The position numbers and the translations under genes are program-made. The notes under the pieces were generated by a model, which was given only the letters and a program-made list of their open reading frames with translations, was not told the origin of the DNA and did not search any database. 17,654 bases of DNA from Clostridiales bacterium UBA7103 (GTDB lineage Bacteria > Bacillota > Clostridia > Oscillospirales > Oscillospiraceae), in NCBI GenBank assembly GCA_002493305.1, contig DKYJ01000031.1:68850-86503 (forward strand). The letters are read 5' to 3'. Each line of letters opens with the position of its first letter. Position 1 is the stretch's first letter. Below are positions 6,839 to 13,152 of the stretch, piece after piece.

Positions 6839-6864
6839 ATTTAGTGTGAAAAACCACACTAAAT
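6839..6864. repeat. Operator-like inverted repeat upstream of tRNA-Val
   Basis: A perfect 10-bp inverted repeat (arms ATTTAGTGTG and CACACTAAAT, 6-base spacer AAAAAC) lies about 60 bases upstream of the tRNA-Val start site. A further CAGTGTG follows at 6874-6880. No T-run follows either way, so it looks more like a protein-binding site than a terminator. The binding protein is unknown. Confidence 0.55.
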
Positions 6865-6879
6865 GATTAAAAACAGTGT

Positions 6880-6917
6880 GCCGCTCTCCGCTGAAGCGGC
6901 AGCCTCAGCACCTGCCG
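6880..6917. other. Two overlapping, mutually exclusive inverted repeats in a non-coding stretch
   Basis: GCCGCT/AGCGGC (6880-6885 with 6895-6900) and CGGCAG/CTGCCG (6897-6902 with 6912-6917) share bases 6897-6900, so an RNA copy could form only one at a time. Both have 9-base loops. The non-coding span 6817-7014 holds nothing else clear apart from the 6839-6864 repeat and a 14-codon frame without a ribosome site. Confidence 0.35.
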
Positions 6918-7014
6918 AAAATTTCCATTCAGCCGCACATGGAGGTTTTCACTCTTATTTGTGCTGCCAGCATACGGTAGAATGGAGTTTTTTATATAAA
7001 AGCGAAATTTGTGG

Positions 7015-7043
7015 TTGACAAGTTGTTTTCGGTCTGCTAAAAT
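7015..7043 (+). promoter_or_regulatory. Promoter of the tRNA-Met/tRNA-Glu unit
   Basis: TTGACA (7015-7020), a perfect -35, and TAAAAT (7038-7043) are 17 bases apart. Transcription would start near 7050, about 19 bases before the mature tRNA-Met 5' end. Confidence 0.88.
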
Positions 7044-7068
7044 CATTACTGCTGTTTAGGCAGCACAT

Positions 7069-7145
7069 GGCGGCATAGCTCAGTTGGCTAGAGCATGCGG
7101 TTCATACCCGCAGTGTCCCCGGTTCGAATCCAGGTGCCGCTACCA
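7069..7145 (+). tRNA. tRNA-Met, elongator (anticodon CAT)
   Basis: This is a 77-base cloverleaf with encoded CCA at 7143-7145. The acceptor stem is GGCGGCA/TGCCGCT with a G1-U72 pair, as I recall for the B. subtilis elongator tRNA-Met. The anticodon stem is TGCGG/CCGCA and the loop TTCATAC gives CAT. The paired first position argues against an initiator tRNA. A lysidine-modified tRNA-Ile with CAT is the alternative but less likely from the overall similarity. The T stem CCCGG/CCAGG contains one C51-A63 mismatch. Confidence 0.92.
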
Positions 7146-7147
7146 GC

Positions 7148-7179
7148 AGAAGGCGCAGGGCTTTTGCACTGCGCCTTCT
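7148..7179 (+). other. Hairpin between tRNA-Met and tRNA-Glu
   Basis: A perfect 11-bp stem (AGAAGGCGCAG with its complement, 7148-7158 and 7169-7179) and a 10-base loop fill most of the 43-base spacer between the two tRNAs. The following bases ATATAG are not a T-run. It is probably a processing or partial-termination hairpin in the tRNA precursor. Confidence 0.55.
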
Positions 7180-7188
7180 ATATAGTAA

Positions 7189-7263
7189 GGCCCGGTGGTC
7201 AAGCGGCTAAGACACCGCCCTTTCACGGCGGTAACACGGGTTCGATTCCCGTCCGGGTCACCA
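7189..7263 (+). tRNA. tRNA-Glu (anticodon TTC)
   Basis: This is a 75-base cloverleaf with encoded CCA at 7261-7263. The acceptor stem is GGCCCGG/CCGGGTC, the anticodon stem CCGCC/GGCGG, and the loop CTTTCAC gives anticodon TTC. The T stem ACGGG/CCCGT is fully paired. It is probably co-transcribed with tRNA-Met from the promoter at 7015-7043. Confidence 0.97.
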
Positions 7264-7306
7264 AAAAGAAACGGCAATTTTCGCCAGAAGATTGCCGTTT
7301 CTTTTT
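7263..7306 (+). terminator. Terminator of the tRNA-Met/tRNA-Glu unit
   Basis: A perfect 16-bp stem (7263-7278 with 7291-7306), 12-base loop, whose 3' arm ends in TTTTT. It begins at the last base of tRNA-Glu. Confidence 0.9.
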
Positions 7307-7356
7307 GTTCTCTTGAAAGTTGCATAGTAAAAGTGGTCACACAGGAGAGTGAAGAA

Positions 7357-7893
7357 ATGACGCTCGATCCCGTTAACAAAAACAACATTGCCGATATCCG
7401 CAGGCTTTACCGCTCCGCCTTTCCCCTTGCCGAGCGCAAGCCTTTCTCACTTCTTCTGCGCAGGGCTCGCCGGGGTCAGGGTGAATTTTTTGCCATAGAG
7501 GGAGACAGCGGGGAATTTCTGGGCCTTGCGAACACTCTGTTTTATAAGGACATGGTCATGCTCGACTATTTTGCCACCGCACCCGAGCAGCGCAACGGCG
7601 GAATCGGTGCCGCGGTGCTCAGCCTGCTGCGCGAGCGCTATGCAGACAAGCGGCTTTTCGGTGAAATAGAAGTCACAGACAAGCCGCACCCCGAGCTTGC
7701 GCTGCGGCAGCGGCGGCGGAATTTTTACCTGCGCAACGGTTTTGTCCCCGTCGGCATGACGGTCAGTGCCTTCTCCTGCGAGTTTGAGGTGATAAGCACA
7801 GGCAAGCCTATAAGCTTTAAGGAGTACAGAGAGTTTTATTACAAGGTCATCGGCCCCATGTCATACGGCCGCGTAAAACTGATAAACCGTTGA
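7357..7893 (+). CDS. GNAT-family N-acetyltransferase
   Basis: It encodes a 178-residue cytosolic protein of the Gcn5-related acetyltransferase fold, expected to move an acetyl group from acetyl-CoA to an amine; the substrate is not readable. Seen: beta strands EFFAIEGDSGEFLGLANTLFY and MVMLDYFATAPEQ (about 43-78), the acetyl-CoA pyrophosphate loop QRNGGIGAAVL (78-88), EIEVTD (103-108), and the late family motif RRRNFYLRNGFVPVG (119-133) with a candidate general-acid Tyr124. Start: ATG at 7357 with AGGAG at 7343-7347, 9 bases upstream. The frame is open further 5' but only by reading through tRNA-Glu and its terminator. No good promoter was found between the terminator and the start. The next gene's promoter overlaps its 3' end. 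Confidence 0.88.
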   Translation: MTLDPVNKNNIADIRRLYRSAFPLAERKPFSLLLRRARRGQGEFFAIEGDSGEFLGLANTLFYKDMVMLDYFATAPEQRNGGIGAAVLSLLRERYADKRLFGEIEVTDKPHPELALRQRRRNFYLRNGFVPVGMTVSAFSCEFEVISTGKPISFKEYREFYYKVIGPMSYGRVKLINR

Positions 7894-7918
7894 CTTTGAA
7901 CACTTTTAAGCGTATTAT
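7890..7918 (+). promoter_or_regulatory. Promoter of the GntR regulator gene
   Basis: TTGACT (7890-7895) and TATTAT (7913-7918) are 17 bases apart. The -35 overlaps the GNAT stop codon. Transcription would start near 7925, about 30 bases before the GntR start, so the regulator can be expressed apart from the GNAT gene. Confidence 0.75.
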
Positions 7919-7953
7919 CATGTCATAAAAATTTATATTGCAGGCAGGATGAT

Positions 7954-8688
7954 ATGGACAGATATAAACTGAAACAATATATGGAGCAAAACCCGGATTC
8001 CAAACTGCGGGATCTGGTGATGAAGCTTTTGTACGATGAGATAGTGGGGCTGCGCATCGCCCCGGGGACGAAGCTGAATGTAAATCAGCTTGCCGCCTCT
8101 CTGGGTATTTCCCGAACACCGGTGGCCGAGGCTGTCAGCAGTCTGGCGGAGATAGGCTTTGTGGTCACCCGTCAGGGTCAATCCGGCAGCTTTGTGCTGG
8201 ATCTGAGCCTGCACGATATGATAAATCTCTACCGCGTGCGCAACGCCATCGAGAGCGAGGCCGCCTCTCTCTGCGCCCACCATGCCGATGAAAGCGTGGT
8301 GCGGGAGCTGGCCGGGCTTGCAGAGGCTTTCAGCGACAGCGTGGTGCGTCGTGATATACGGGGCATGAAGGACACGGATATGCCCTTCCACCGGCTCGTG
8401 GTCAACTCCTGCGGCAATCCTTACATTGTCCGCTCCTATGAACAGATACTGCCCAAGCTCATTATGTATCAGTCCTCCATGCTGGAGTTCGTGGGTCAGC
8501 AGAGCAATGAGGATAACCCATGGCTGCCCAGCGTAAAGTTCAATCACATCTCCGTTGTATCCGCCATTCGTATGCGTATGCCGGAGCTTGCCCGCCAGTC
8601 CATGGCGGAGCATATCAGCACCAGCCTTAACTTTACCAGTCTCTCCGGTGACGGAGCCGACCCGTTTTTAGCGCTGAGGAAAAAGTGA
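7954..8688 (+). CDS. GntR-family regulator, FadR/FCD subfamily
   Basis: It encodes a 244-residue transcription factor. Seen: an N-terminal winged helix (about 17-83) with LNVNQLAASLGISRTPVAEAVSSL as the helix-turn-helix and GFVVTRQGQSGSFV as the wing, then an all-helical FCD effector domain (about 88-230). D142, H146, H198 and H220 stand where FCD proteins often coordinate a metal that helps hold a small carboxylate ligand. The ligand and regulon are unknown. Many GntR genes regulate a neighbour, and here the only co-directional neighbour is the GNAT gene upstream. The ribosome site before the ATG at 7954 is weak (AGG at 7945-7947). It has its own promoter and is followed by two hairpins. Confidence 0.93.
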   Translation: MDRYKLKQYMEQNPDSKLRDLVMKLLYDEIVGLRIAPGTKLNVNQLAASLGISRTPVAEAVSSLAEIGFVVTRQGQSGSFVLDLSLHDMINLYRVRNAIESEAASLCAHHADESVVRELAGLAEAFSDSVVRRDIRGMKDTDMPFHRLVVNSCGNPYIVRSYEQILPKLIMYQSSMLEFVGQQSNEDNPWLPSVKFNHISVVSAIRMRMPELARQSMAEHISTSLNFTSLSGDGADPFLALRKK

Positions 8689-8729
8689 GTACTATTATAT
8701 AATTTCTTCCTTAATATCGCAGATATTTC

Positions 8730-8750
8730 AATCGTTCCGAGGGAACGATT
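8730..8750 (+). terminator. Terminator of the GntR gene
   Basis: A perfect 9-bp stem AATCGTTCC/GGAACGATT with a GAG loop is followed by TTC. It lies 42 bases past the GntR stop and just before a second, longer hairpin. Confidence 0.65.
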
Positions 8751-8756
8751 TTCATT

Positions 8757-8801
8757 GAAAAACGGCCTATGCAAAACGCGGTTTTGCATAGGCCGTTTTT
8801 C
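8757..8801. terminator. 21-bp bidirectional terminator between GntR and DegV genes
   Basis: A perfect 21-bp stem (8757-8777 with 8781-8801) and a GCG loop have an AAAAA start and a TTTTT end, so both strands get a T-run. It separates the convergent GntR and DegV genes and touches the DegV stop codon. Confidence 0.93.
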
Positions 8802-8802
8802 T

Positions 8803-9690
8803 TTAATCCACTCTTTCATCGCCCCAGAAGAAAATCGAAATCGTTCCCGGGCCGGTATGGGAGCCAATGGTGGTGCCGATGGGGTTTATCTCCACCTTTC
8901 CATTGAGCTTGGGGAACTTCGCCTCTATCATATCAGCGACCTTGCGGGCATCGTCATAGCAGGCAGACTGGCACATATAGCACTTGCCGGAGTAGTCATA
9001 GCCGTCCTGGGCATGCTCCTCCATGCGCTTGACGCACTCGACCATAACCTTTTTCTTTGTGCGCACCTTCTGGCGGGGAATGAGTCTGCCCAGATTGTCC
9101 ATGTTCAGCAGAGGGCAGATCTCAAGCAGACCGCCGAAGATGGCCGCGGTCTTGGATATTCTGCCGCCCTTGACATAGCTTGAGAGGTCTGTGGAAAAGA
9201 ACCAGTGGTGAAGCTTAAGGCGGTTATCCTCTATCCACTTGGCAAGCTCCTGCGCACTCAGGCCGCTATCGCGCATGGTGGCGGCGGTGTCCATCAGCAG
9301 ACCGTAGCCGGAGGACGCGCCCAGAGAGTCAACAATATAAATGTTCCTCTCCGGATAGCGCTCCTTGACGATGAGCGCGGCGTTGCGGGCGGAATTTATC
9401 GTGCCGGAGATGCCGGAGGACAGGCACACATGGACGATATCCTTCCCGGCCTCCAAAAACGGAGTGAAGTAATCCACATACTCGGAGATGTTCACCTGAG
9501 AGGTGCGGGTGTCGGCGCCGTTTTTCATGCGCTCATAAAACTCCTCATAAGGTATGGATTCGCCCAGATCGTCCATATATTCAACGCCATCAATGGCAAA
9601 ATGAAAACAGATGTAGTGGATATCCCGCTGGAGGAAATGTTCTTTGGATATATCGGCAGTCGAGCAGCAGCTCAGGATATAGTCGTTCAT
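8803..9690 (-). CDS. DegV-family fatty-acid-binding protein (FakB-like)
   Basis: It encodes a 295-residue cytosolic protein of the DegV fold. Family knowledge: FakB members bind a fatty acid and present it to the kinase FakA for acyl-phosphate formation and use in phospholipid synthesis. Seen: an N-terminal CCSTADIS in the place of the usual DSSAD motif, RTSQVN (62-67, usual TSQPS), LSSGISGTINSA (90-101), IVDSLGASSGYG (119-130), the KGGRI segment (174-178), and the C-terminal IGSHTGPGTISIFF (275-288) that closes the lipid pocket. The first motif has Cys-Cys in place of Asp-Ser, and the start MNDYILSCCST is a variant seen in some clostridial members. Start: ATG at 9690 with a modest AAGGGAAG site. 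No fakA is in the window. It has its own promoter and terminator. Confidence 0.92.
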   Translation of the reverse strand: MNDYILSCCSTADISKEHFLQRDIHYICFHFAIDGVEYMDDLGESIPYEEFYERMKNGADTRTSQVNISEYVDYFTPFLEAGKDIVHVCLSSGISGTINSARNAALIVKERYPERNIYIVDSLGASSGYGLLMDTAATMRDSGLSAQELAKWIEDNRLKLHHWFFSTDLSSYVKGGRISKTAAIFGGLLEICPLLNMDNLGRLIPRQKVRTKKKVMVECVKRMEEHAQDGYDYSGKCYMCQSACYDDARKVADMIEAKFPKLNGKVEINPIGTTIGSHTGPGTISIFFWGDERVD

Positions 9691-9732
9691 GTTATCTTCC
9701 CTTTCTACTGTGATTTATTTTTTGGCATAAAA

Positions 9733-9761
9733 AGAATATAACCCGAAGCGGAATTTTTCAA
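9733..9761 (-). promoter_or_regulatory. Promoter of the DegV gene
   Basis: On the minus strand TTGAAA (9761-9756) and TATTCT (9738-9733) are 17 bases apart, about 43 bases before the start codon. Confidence 0.72.
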
Positions 9762-9796
9762 GAGCTTTGCCGCAATTTTCCCCTCTACAAACCATA

Positions 9797-9838
9797 TCCG
9801 GCGGGTAGAGCGCACATATAGCGCATCTACCCGCCGGA
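9797..9838 (-). terminator. Long hairpin after the HTH-membrane gene
   Basis: A 13-bp perfect stem (9797-9809 with 9826-9838) is extended inward by GCGC/GCGC past one bulged base. It lies 41 bases beyond the HTH gene stop and upstream of the DegV promoter. No T-run follows on either strand, so termination may be inefficient or factor-dependent. Confidence 0.55.
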
Positions 9839-9879
9839 CATTTGCTCTACCGATTGTAGAATCAAAAAGTCAACGCAGA

Positions 9880-10524
9880 TTATTGTTCCTGTTCCGGCCT
9901 GTTTTTCCGGATTTTCCTGAACTTTTTCTGGAGGCGCGGATTTTTGATGTTGCAGCTTAAAAACACGATGATCTCGGCGGGTATTGCGACGAGAAAAACC
10001 TGCCAGGGATTTGCTTCGGGAAACAGGGCATACATCATCACGAAAATTGAAAGCACAAAGAGGGCAATGATATATTGCAAATGCTTTGTCCGCCGGAAGA
10101 CACAGGTCAGCACCAGATAGGTCAGTATAGACACCGGCAGCGCAACGAGAAAGATGCGCCATATTATCCTGCCGCTTATCCAAAGCGCGACGAAAGCCGT
10201 CAGCGCAAGAGTCCACACGCCTATGAAAGCGATGGCAATTATTATCCACCGGCTGACCTCGCCCTGCTCCGGCTCCGCCTCCGGCCTCTGGACAGGCTCC
10301 CATTTATCGTGTGAACCTAGAATATAGTCCACCGTCACACCGAAAAGCTCCGCCATCTGCGTCAACACGAAGGCGTCGGGTATAGCCTCGCCCCGCTCCC
10401 ATTTTGAAATCGTCTTATCCGAATAGTTGAGCTTCGCCCCCAGCTCTGCCTGAGTCATGCCCGCCCCGGTGCGCAGTTTTATGATATTGCTTGCCGTAAC
10501 AAGCCGCAGTTCATTAAGCTGCAT
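9880..10524 (-). CDS. XRE-type HTH regulator with four membrane spans
   Basis: It encodes 214 residues. Seen: a Cro/CI-type DNA-binding domain (about 8-68) with the helix-turn-helix MTQAELGAKLNYSDKTISKWE and the common clostridial continuation RGEAIPDAFVLTQMAELFGVTVDYILG; an acidic linker (about 72-90); four hydrophobic helices (about 92-116, 119-143, 149-167, 173-191); and a basic C-terminal tail. Such fusions are probably membrane-tethered regulators that respond to an envelope signal, often autoregulatory; no target can be read here. Start: ATG at 10524 with GAGG 7 bases upstream. Its promoter faces the divergent VTT-protein gene, an obvious candidate target. Confidence 0.88.
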   Translation of the reverse strand: MQLNELRLVTASNIIKLRTGAGMTQAELGAKLNYSDKTISKWERGEAIPDAFVLTQMAELFGVTVDYILGSHDKWEPVQRPEAEPEQGEVSRWIIIAIAFIGVWTLALTAFVALWISGRIIWRIFLVALPVSILTYLVLTCVFRRTKHLQYIIALFVLSIFVMMYALFPEANPWQVFLVAIPAEIIVFLSCNIKNPRLQKKFRKIRKNRPEQEQ

Positions 10525-10572
10525 CGCAGTTCCTCGCTTCTGCCATTAATTTTGACGCGTATATTAAGCATT

Positions 10573-10601
10573 ATTTTAATAGGGTTTTGCGCTCCCGTCA
10601 A
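10573..10601 (-). promoter_or_regulatory. Promoter of the HTH-membrane gene
   Basis: On the minus strand TTGACG (10601-10596) and TAAAAT (10578-10573) are 17 bases apart, about 48 bases before the start codon. Confidence 0.78.
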
Positions 10602-10643
10602 GATTATAAAATATTTCCAAACTGTAAAATAAACTTTCCATGC

Positions 10644-10690
10644 TTGAACCTTACACATTTGCGTGTTAAATTTAGCGTTGGTGATATAAT
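10644..10690 (+). promoter_or_regulatory. Candidate promoters and start signal of the VTT-protein gene
   Basis: Two readings compete. TTGAAC (10644-10649) with TTAAAT (10666-10671) is a weak promoter with a 16-base spacer. TGATATAAT (10682-10690) is a textbook extended -10 but overlaps the first base of the TTG start codon, so a transcript from it would miss that codon. GGTGAT at 10680-10685 instead matches the anti-Shine-Dalgarno end of 16S rRNA and would serve the TTG at 10690. Confidence 0.35.
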
Positions 10691-11373
10691 TGGATTATTC
10701 TGATAACAAGCTGCTGCGCGCGCTGTCAAAGCTACTTCGCCTGCTGCCTCTGCTGTGTATGGGGGCAGCGATCCTGCTTTTCCTTACCCGCTGGAAGGAT
10801 CTGACCGTTGATGATTTTTTGAGCTATACTCCCAGCCAGCCGCTGCTGGCCATGCTGTTTCTCTGGCTGGCCTTCGCTGTGAAAAGTCTTTCAATAATGT
10901 TCCCGGTGATGCTGCTTTTCGCGGTATCCGGGCGGTTATTCCCTCTGCCTGTCGCGCTGCTGGTGAACGCGGTAGGCATCGCCATAACCCTGACCCTGCC
11001 CTACCTCATCGGCCGATATTCCGGCAAGGATCTGACGGAAAAGCTCATGCTCAAGTACCCGAAGATCGCCGAGCTACGCGCCATGCGCAGCAAGAGCGGC
11101 ATGTTCTTTGCCTTTATAATCCGGGCCGTGGGTGTGCTGCCCTGCGATGTGGTGAGCCTGTATCTTGGCAACACCCGCCTCAATTACCATGAATATCTCA
11201 TCGGCGGGGTGCTGGGCTTTATGCCTGATCTTATATGCGCCACTATTGTTGGCATGAAGATAAGCGATGTGTCCTCCCCCTGGTTCTGGGGCACCATCGC
11301 CGTCAACATCTCCGTGTGCGTGATCTCTATGCTGGTATACAGGCAGTATTTGAAGAAAAACCGTGCTCAGTAA
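10690..11373 (+). CDS. VTT/TVP38 (DedA-like) membrane protein
   Basis: It encodes 227 residues with about five to six membrane segments of the VTT (SNARE-associated, TVP38/TMEM64) family. Related proteins are implicated in lipid scrambling or membrane homeostasis; the exact role here is unknown. Seen: an N-terminal amphipathic stretch, spans at about 17-34, 53-80, 85-108 and 138-160, the family core IIRAVGVLPCDVVSLYLG (143-160) matching the R-x(n)-P-x(n)-G pattern, followed by GGVLGFMPD (172-180), and a basic C-terminus. Start: TTG at 10690, supported by GGTGAT at 10680-10685. The first ATG is codon 24, lacks a ribosome site and lies inside the first span. It is divergent from the HTH-membrane regulator. 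Confidence 0.85.
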   Translation: MDYSDNKLLRALSKLLRLLPLLCMGAAILLFLTRWKDLTVDDFLSYTPSQPLLAMLFLWLAFAVKSLSIMFPVMLLFAVSGRLFPLPVALLVNAVGIAITLTLPYLIGRYSGKDLTEKLMLKYPKIAELRAMRSKSGMFFAFIIRAVGVLPCDVVSLYLGNTRLNYHEYLIGGVLGFMPDLICATIVGMKISDVSSPWFWGTIAVNISVCVISMLVYRQYLKKNRAQ

Positions 11374-11425
11374 AACACCCGTATTTCCGGGCTTATTACC
11401 GTGGTCTGACAAGCGTGAAAAACAA

Positions 11426-11465
11426 TCTGAAAAATCTCCCGCCGAAGCGGGAGATTTTTTTCAGA
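11426..11465. terminator. Bidirectional terminator between the VTT and thioesterase genes
   Basis: A 13-bp stem (11430-11442 with 11447-11459) and CGAA loop are flanked by AAAAA and a run of seven T, extended by TCTG/CAGA outside. It separates convergent genes and ends 4 bases before the thioesterase stop codon. Confidence 0.92.
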
Positions 11466-11469
11466 CTAT

Positions 11470-11859
11470 TTACTTTATCTTCGCCTGCGCTTTTTCCATA
11501 AAGCGGTCGTTGAAGACTATGCAGCGCTTGTGCGTTCCCTCGCCGATAAGCTCCTCCCCGGCATAAGCCTTCACACTGAAGGTCAGCATGCGGCGGTCGA
11601 TGGCGATAAGCTCGCTCTCGGCGGTCACGGTCAGCCCCACGGGGGTCGCCGCCAAGTGGGCGACGTTAAGCTCAGTCCCCACGGTGCCCTGCCCCTCGTC
11701 AAGATAGGGCTGGACAGAGGTGAGCGCGGCTTTTTCCATAAGGGCGATCATGCTGGGGGTGGAGAACACCGGCAGAGCGCCGCTGCCAACGGCAGCAGCG
11801 GTATTTTCCGCCGAGCAAAGCACCTCCGCATTACCCTTTATGCCAAGCTCAAGAGCCAT
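11470..11859 (-). CDS. Hotdog-fold acyl-CoA thioesterase, FlK-like
   Basis: It encodes a 129-residue hotdog-fold protein of the fluoroacetyl-CoA-thioesterase-like group. Seen: FSTPSMIALMEKAAL (32-46), the helix region, then GTELNVAHLAATPVG (61-75). T34, E42 and H68 have exactly the spacing (8 and 26 residues) of the catalytic Thr42, Glu50 and His76 of Streptomyces FlK. The fold and group are therefore well supported, but the natural substrate is probably some ordinary short acyl-CoA, not fluoroacetyl-CoA. Start: ATG at 11859 overlaps the upstream aminotransferase stop by one base (TAATG), with AAGGA about 10 bases upstream, so translation is probably coupled. It is the last gene of its unit, ending at a strong terminator. 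Confidence 0.88.
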   Translation of the reverse strand: MALELGIKGNAEVLCSAENTAAAVGSGALPVFSTPSMIALMEKAALTSVQPYLDEGQGTVGTELNVAHLAATPVGLTVTAESELIAIDRRMLTFSVKAYAGEELIGEGTHKRCIVFNDRFMEKAQAKIK

Positions 11860-13040
11860 TAAAGCGCTTCCTTTATGAGCGCTGCCAGACGCTTGACACC
11901 CTCGACGATGCGCTCATCAGACTGGCCGGAGTAGTTAAGGCGCATGCAGTGGTTGTTGCCGCCGTTGGGATAGAAGCCGGAGCCGGGCACGAAAGCCACA
12001 TTCTGCTCCAGAGCCTTTGCAGCCAGATCACGGGTGTTTATATACTCAGGCAGCTCGACCCAGGTGAACAGGCCGCCTTCGGGGTCGGTGAACTTCGCCT
12101 CAGGCGGGAAGGTCTCCTTCATAGTGCTTATCATCAGCTCGCAGCGATGCTTGTACACGGGCAGAATCTTGGCGATATGCTCGTCGATATCATACATCTC
12201 CAGATACTTGGAGACGACCATAGCGTTGACAGTAGCGGTCTGAAGGACAGCAGCCTGGGCGATGAGGTTGAGCTTCTCCATGATGGCTTCGTTTGCACAG
12301 ATCCAGCCTATACGGAAGCCGGGAGAGAGGATCTTGGAGAAGGTGCCGAAATAGAGAACCAGACCCTTGGTGTCAAGGCTCTTGAGTGCGGGCAGGAACT
12401 CCCCTCTGAAACGCAGATCGCCATAGGGGTTATCCTCGATAACGTTGACCTCGTACTTATTGACGATCTCCATGAACTTCTGACGGCGCTCAAGAGGCCA
12501 AGTGCGGCCGCTGGGGTTCTGGAAGTCGGGGATGACATAGATGAGCTTAACATTCTCGGTGGTGGCCAGAACCTTTTCCAGTTCCTCCATAATCATGCCG
12601 TTGTCATCGGTGGGGATCTCAACATAGGTGGGCTGATAAGCGTTAAAAGCGTTGATAGCGCCAAGATAAGAGGGGCTTTCCATGATGACCACATCGCCGG
12701 GGTTGAGGAAGAGCTTGCCGCAGAAGTCAAGGCCCTGCTGGCTGCCGGCGGTGAGGATAACATCGCTGGGGGCAGTCTTGATGGAGTTTATCTTCTCCAT
12801 GCGGTCGGCGATCTGCTGTCTGAGGGGAGCCCAGCCCTCGGTCTGGCCATACTGAAGAGCGGTCTTGCCGTTCTCCGCCATGACGGCGTTAAAGGCGGCG
12901 TTGATCTCCTCAACGGGGAAAAGCTCGGGTGCGGGCATACCGCCGGCAAAGGAAATGACCTCAGGTCTTGCGGTGAGCTTGAGAAGCTCGCGGATATCCG
13001 AAGCCTTCATTCCGTTCATTCTCTCGGAAAATTTGTTCAT
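11859..13040 (-). CDS. PLP-dependent class I/II aminotransferase (LysN/MocR-like)
   Basis: It encodes a 393-residue fold-type-I aminotransferase of the group holding 2-aminoadipate and aromatic or branched-chain transaminases. Seen: ISFAGGMPAPELFP (29-42), ALQYGQTEGWAPLR (61-74), TAGSQQGLD (97-105) for phosphate binding, IPDFQNPSG (170-178) with N175, EDNPYGDLRF (202-211) with D203 and Y206, the Schiff-base lysine K236 in GTFSKILSPGFRIGW, and CMRLNYS (365-371) with R367 as the likely substrate-carboxylate arginine. Length is normal. Start: ATG at 13040 with AGGAGG at 13048-13053, 7 bases upstream. It has its own promoter and is translationally coupled to the thioesterase. The amino-acid substrate cannot be decided from sequence. 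Confidence 0.95.
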   Translation of the reverse strand: MNKFSERMNGMKASDIRELLKLTARPEVISFAGGMPAPELFPVEEINAAFNAVMAENGKTALQYGQTEGWAPLRQQIADRMEKINSIKTAPSDVILTAGSQQGLDFCGKLFLNPGDVVIMESPSYLGAINAFNAYQPTYVEIPTDDNGMIMEELEKVLATTENVKLIYVIPDFQNPSGRTWPLERRQKFMEIVNKYEVNVIEDNPYGDLRFRGEFLPALKSLDTKGLVLYFGTFSKILSPGFRIGWICANEAIMEKLNLIAQAAVLQTATVNAMVVSKYLEMYDIDEHIAKILPVYKHRCELMISTMKETFPPEAKFTDPEGGLFTWVELPEYINTRDLAAKALEQNVAFVPGSGFYPNGGNNHCMRLNYSGQSDERIVEGVKRLAALIKEAL

Positions 13041-13092
13041 TTTTCAGCCTCCTGTTATTATTTTTCAGTATCGTTTTTCCATACTTATTTAC

Positions 13093-13121
13093 TTTATACC
13101 ACAAAAAGGAAACTCTGTAAA
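13093..13121 (-). promoter_or_regulatory. Promoter of the aminotransferase-thioesterase pair
   Basis: On the minus strand TTTACA (13121-13116) and TATAAA (13098-13093) are 17 bases apart, about 53 bases before the aminotransferase start. It lies in the 112-base gap after the MBL gene, so the pair can be expressed apart from the three genes upstream. Confidence 0.65.
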
Positions 13122-13152
13122 CCGAAAACAGCGTTATAATATCGTTAAGTTT

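Noticed and set aside
6939..6980. A 14-codon open frame starting ATGGAGG between the tRNAs
   Set aside because: No ribosome site or promoter in place, and no sign of a leader-peptide function.
7069..7263. A tRNA-flanked integration (attachment) site for a mobile element
   Set aside because: No integrase gene and no second copy of a tRNA 3' end was seen; the neighbours are ordinary chromosomal genes.
7195..7356. An upstream in-frame extension of the GNAT gene
   Set aside because: It reads through tRNA-Glu and its terminator; the ATG at 7357 has a proper ribosome site and the family-length protein.
11949..13139. A 396-codon open frame on the plus strand
   Set aside because: It is exactly antisense to the clear aminotransferase gene, has no recognisable domain or ribosome site, and arises from the codon bias of the real gene.
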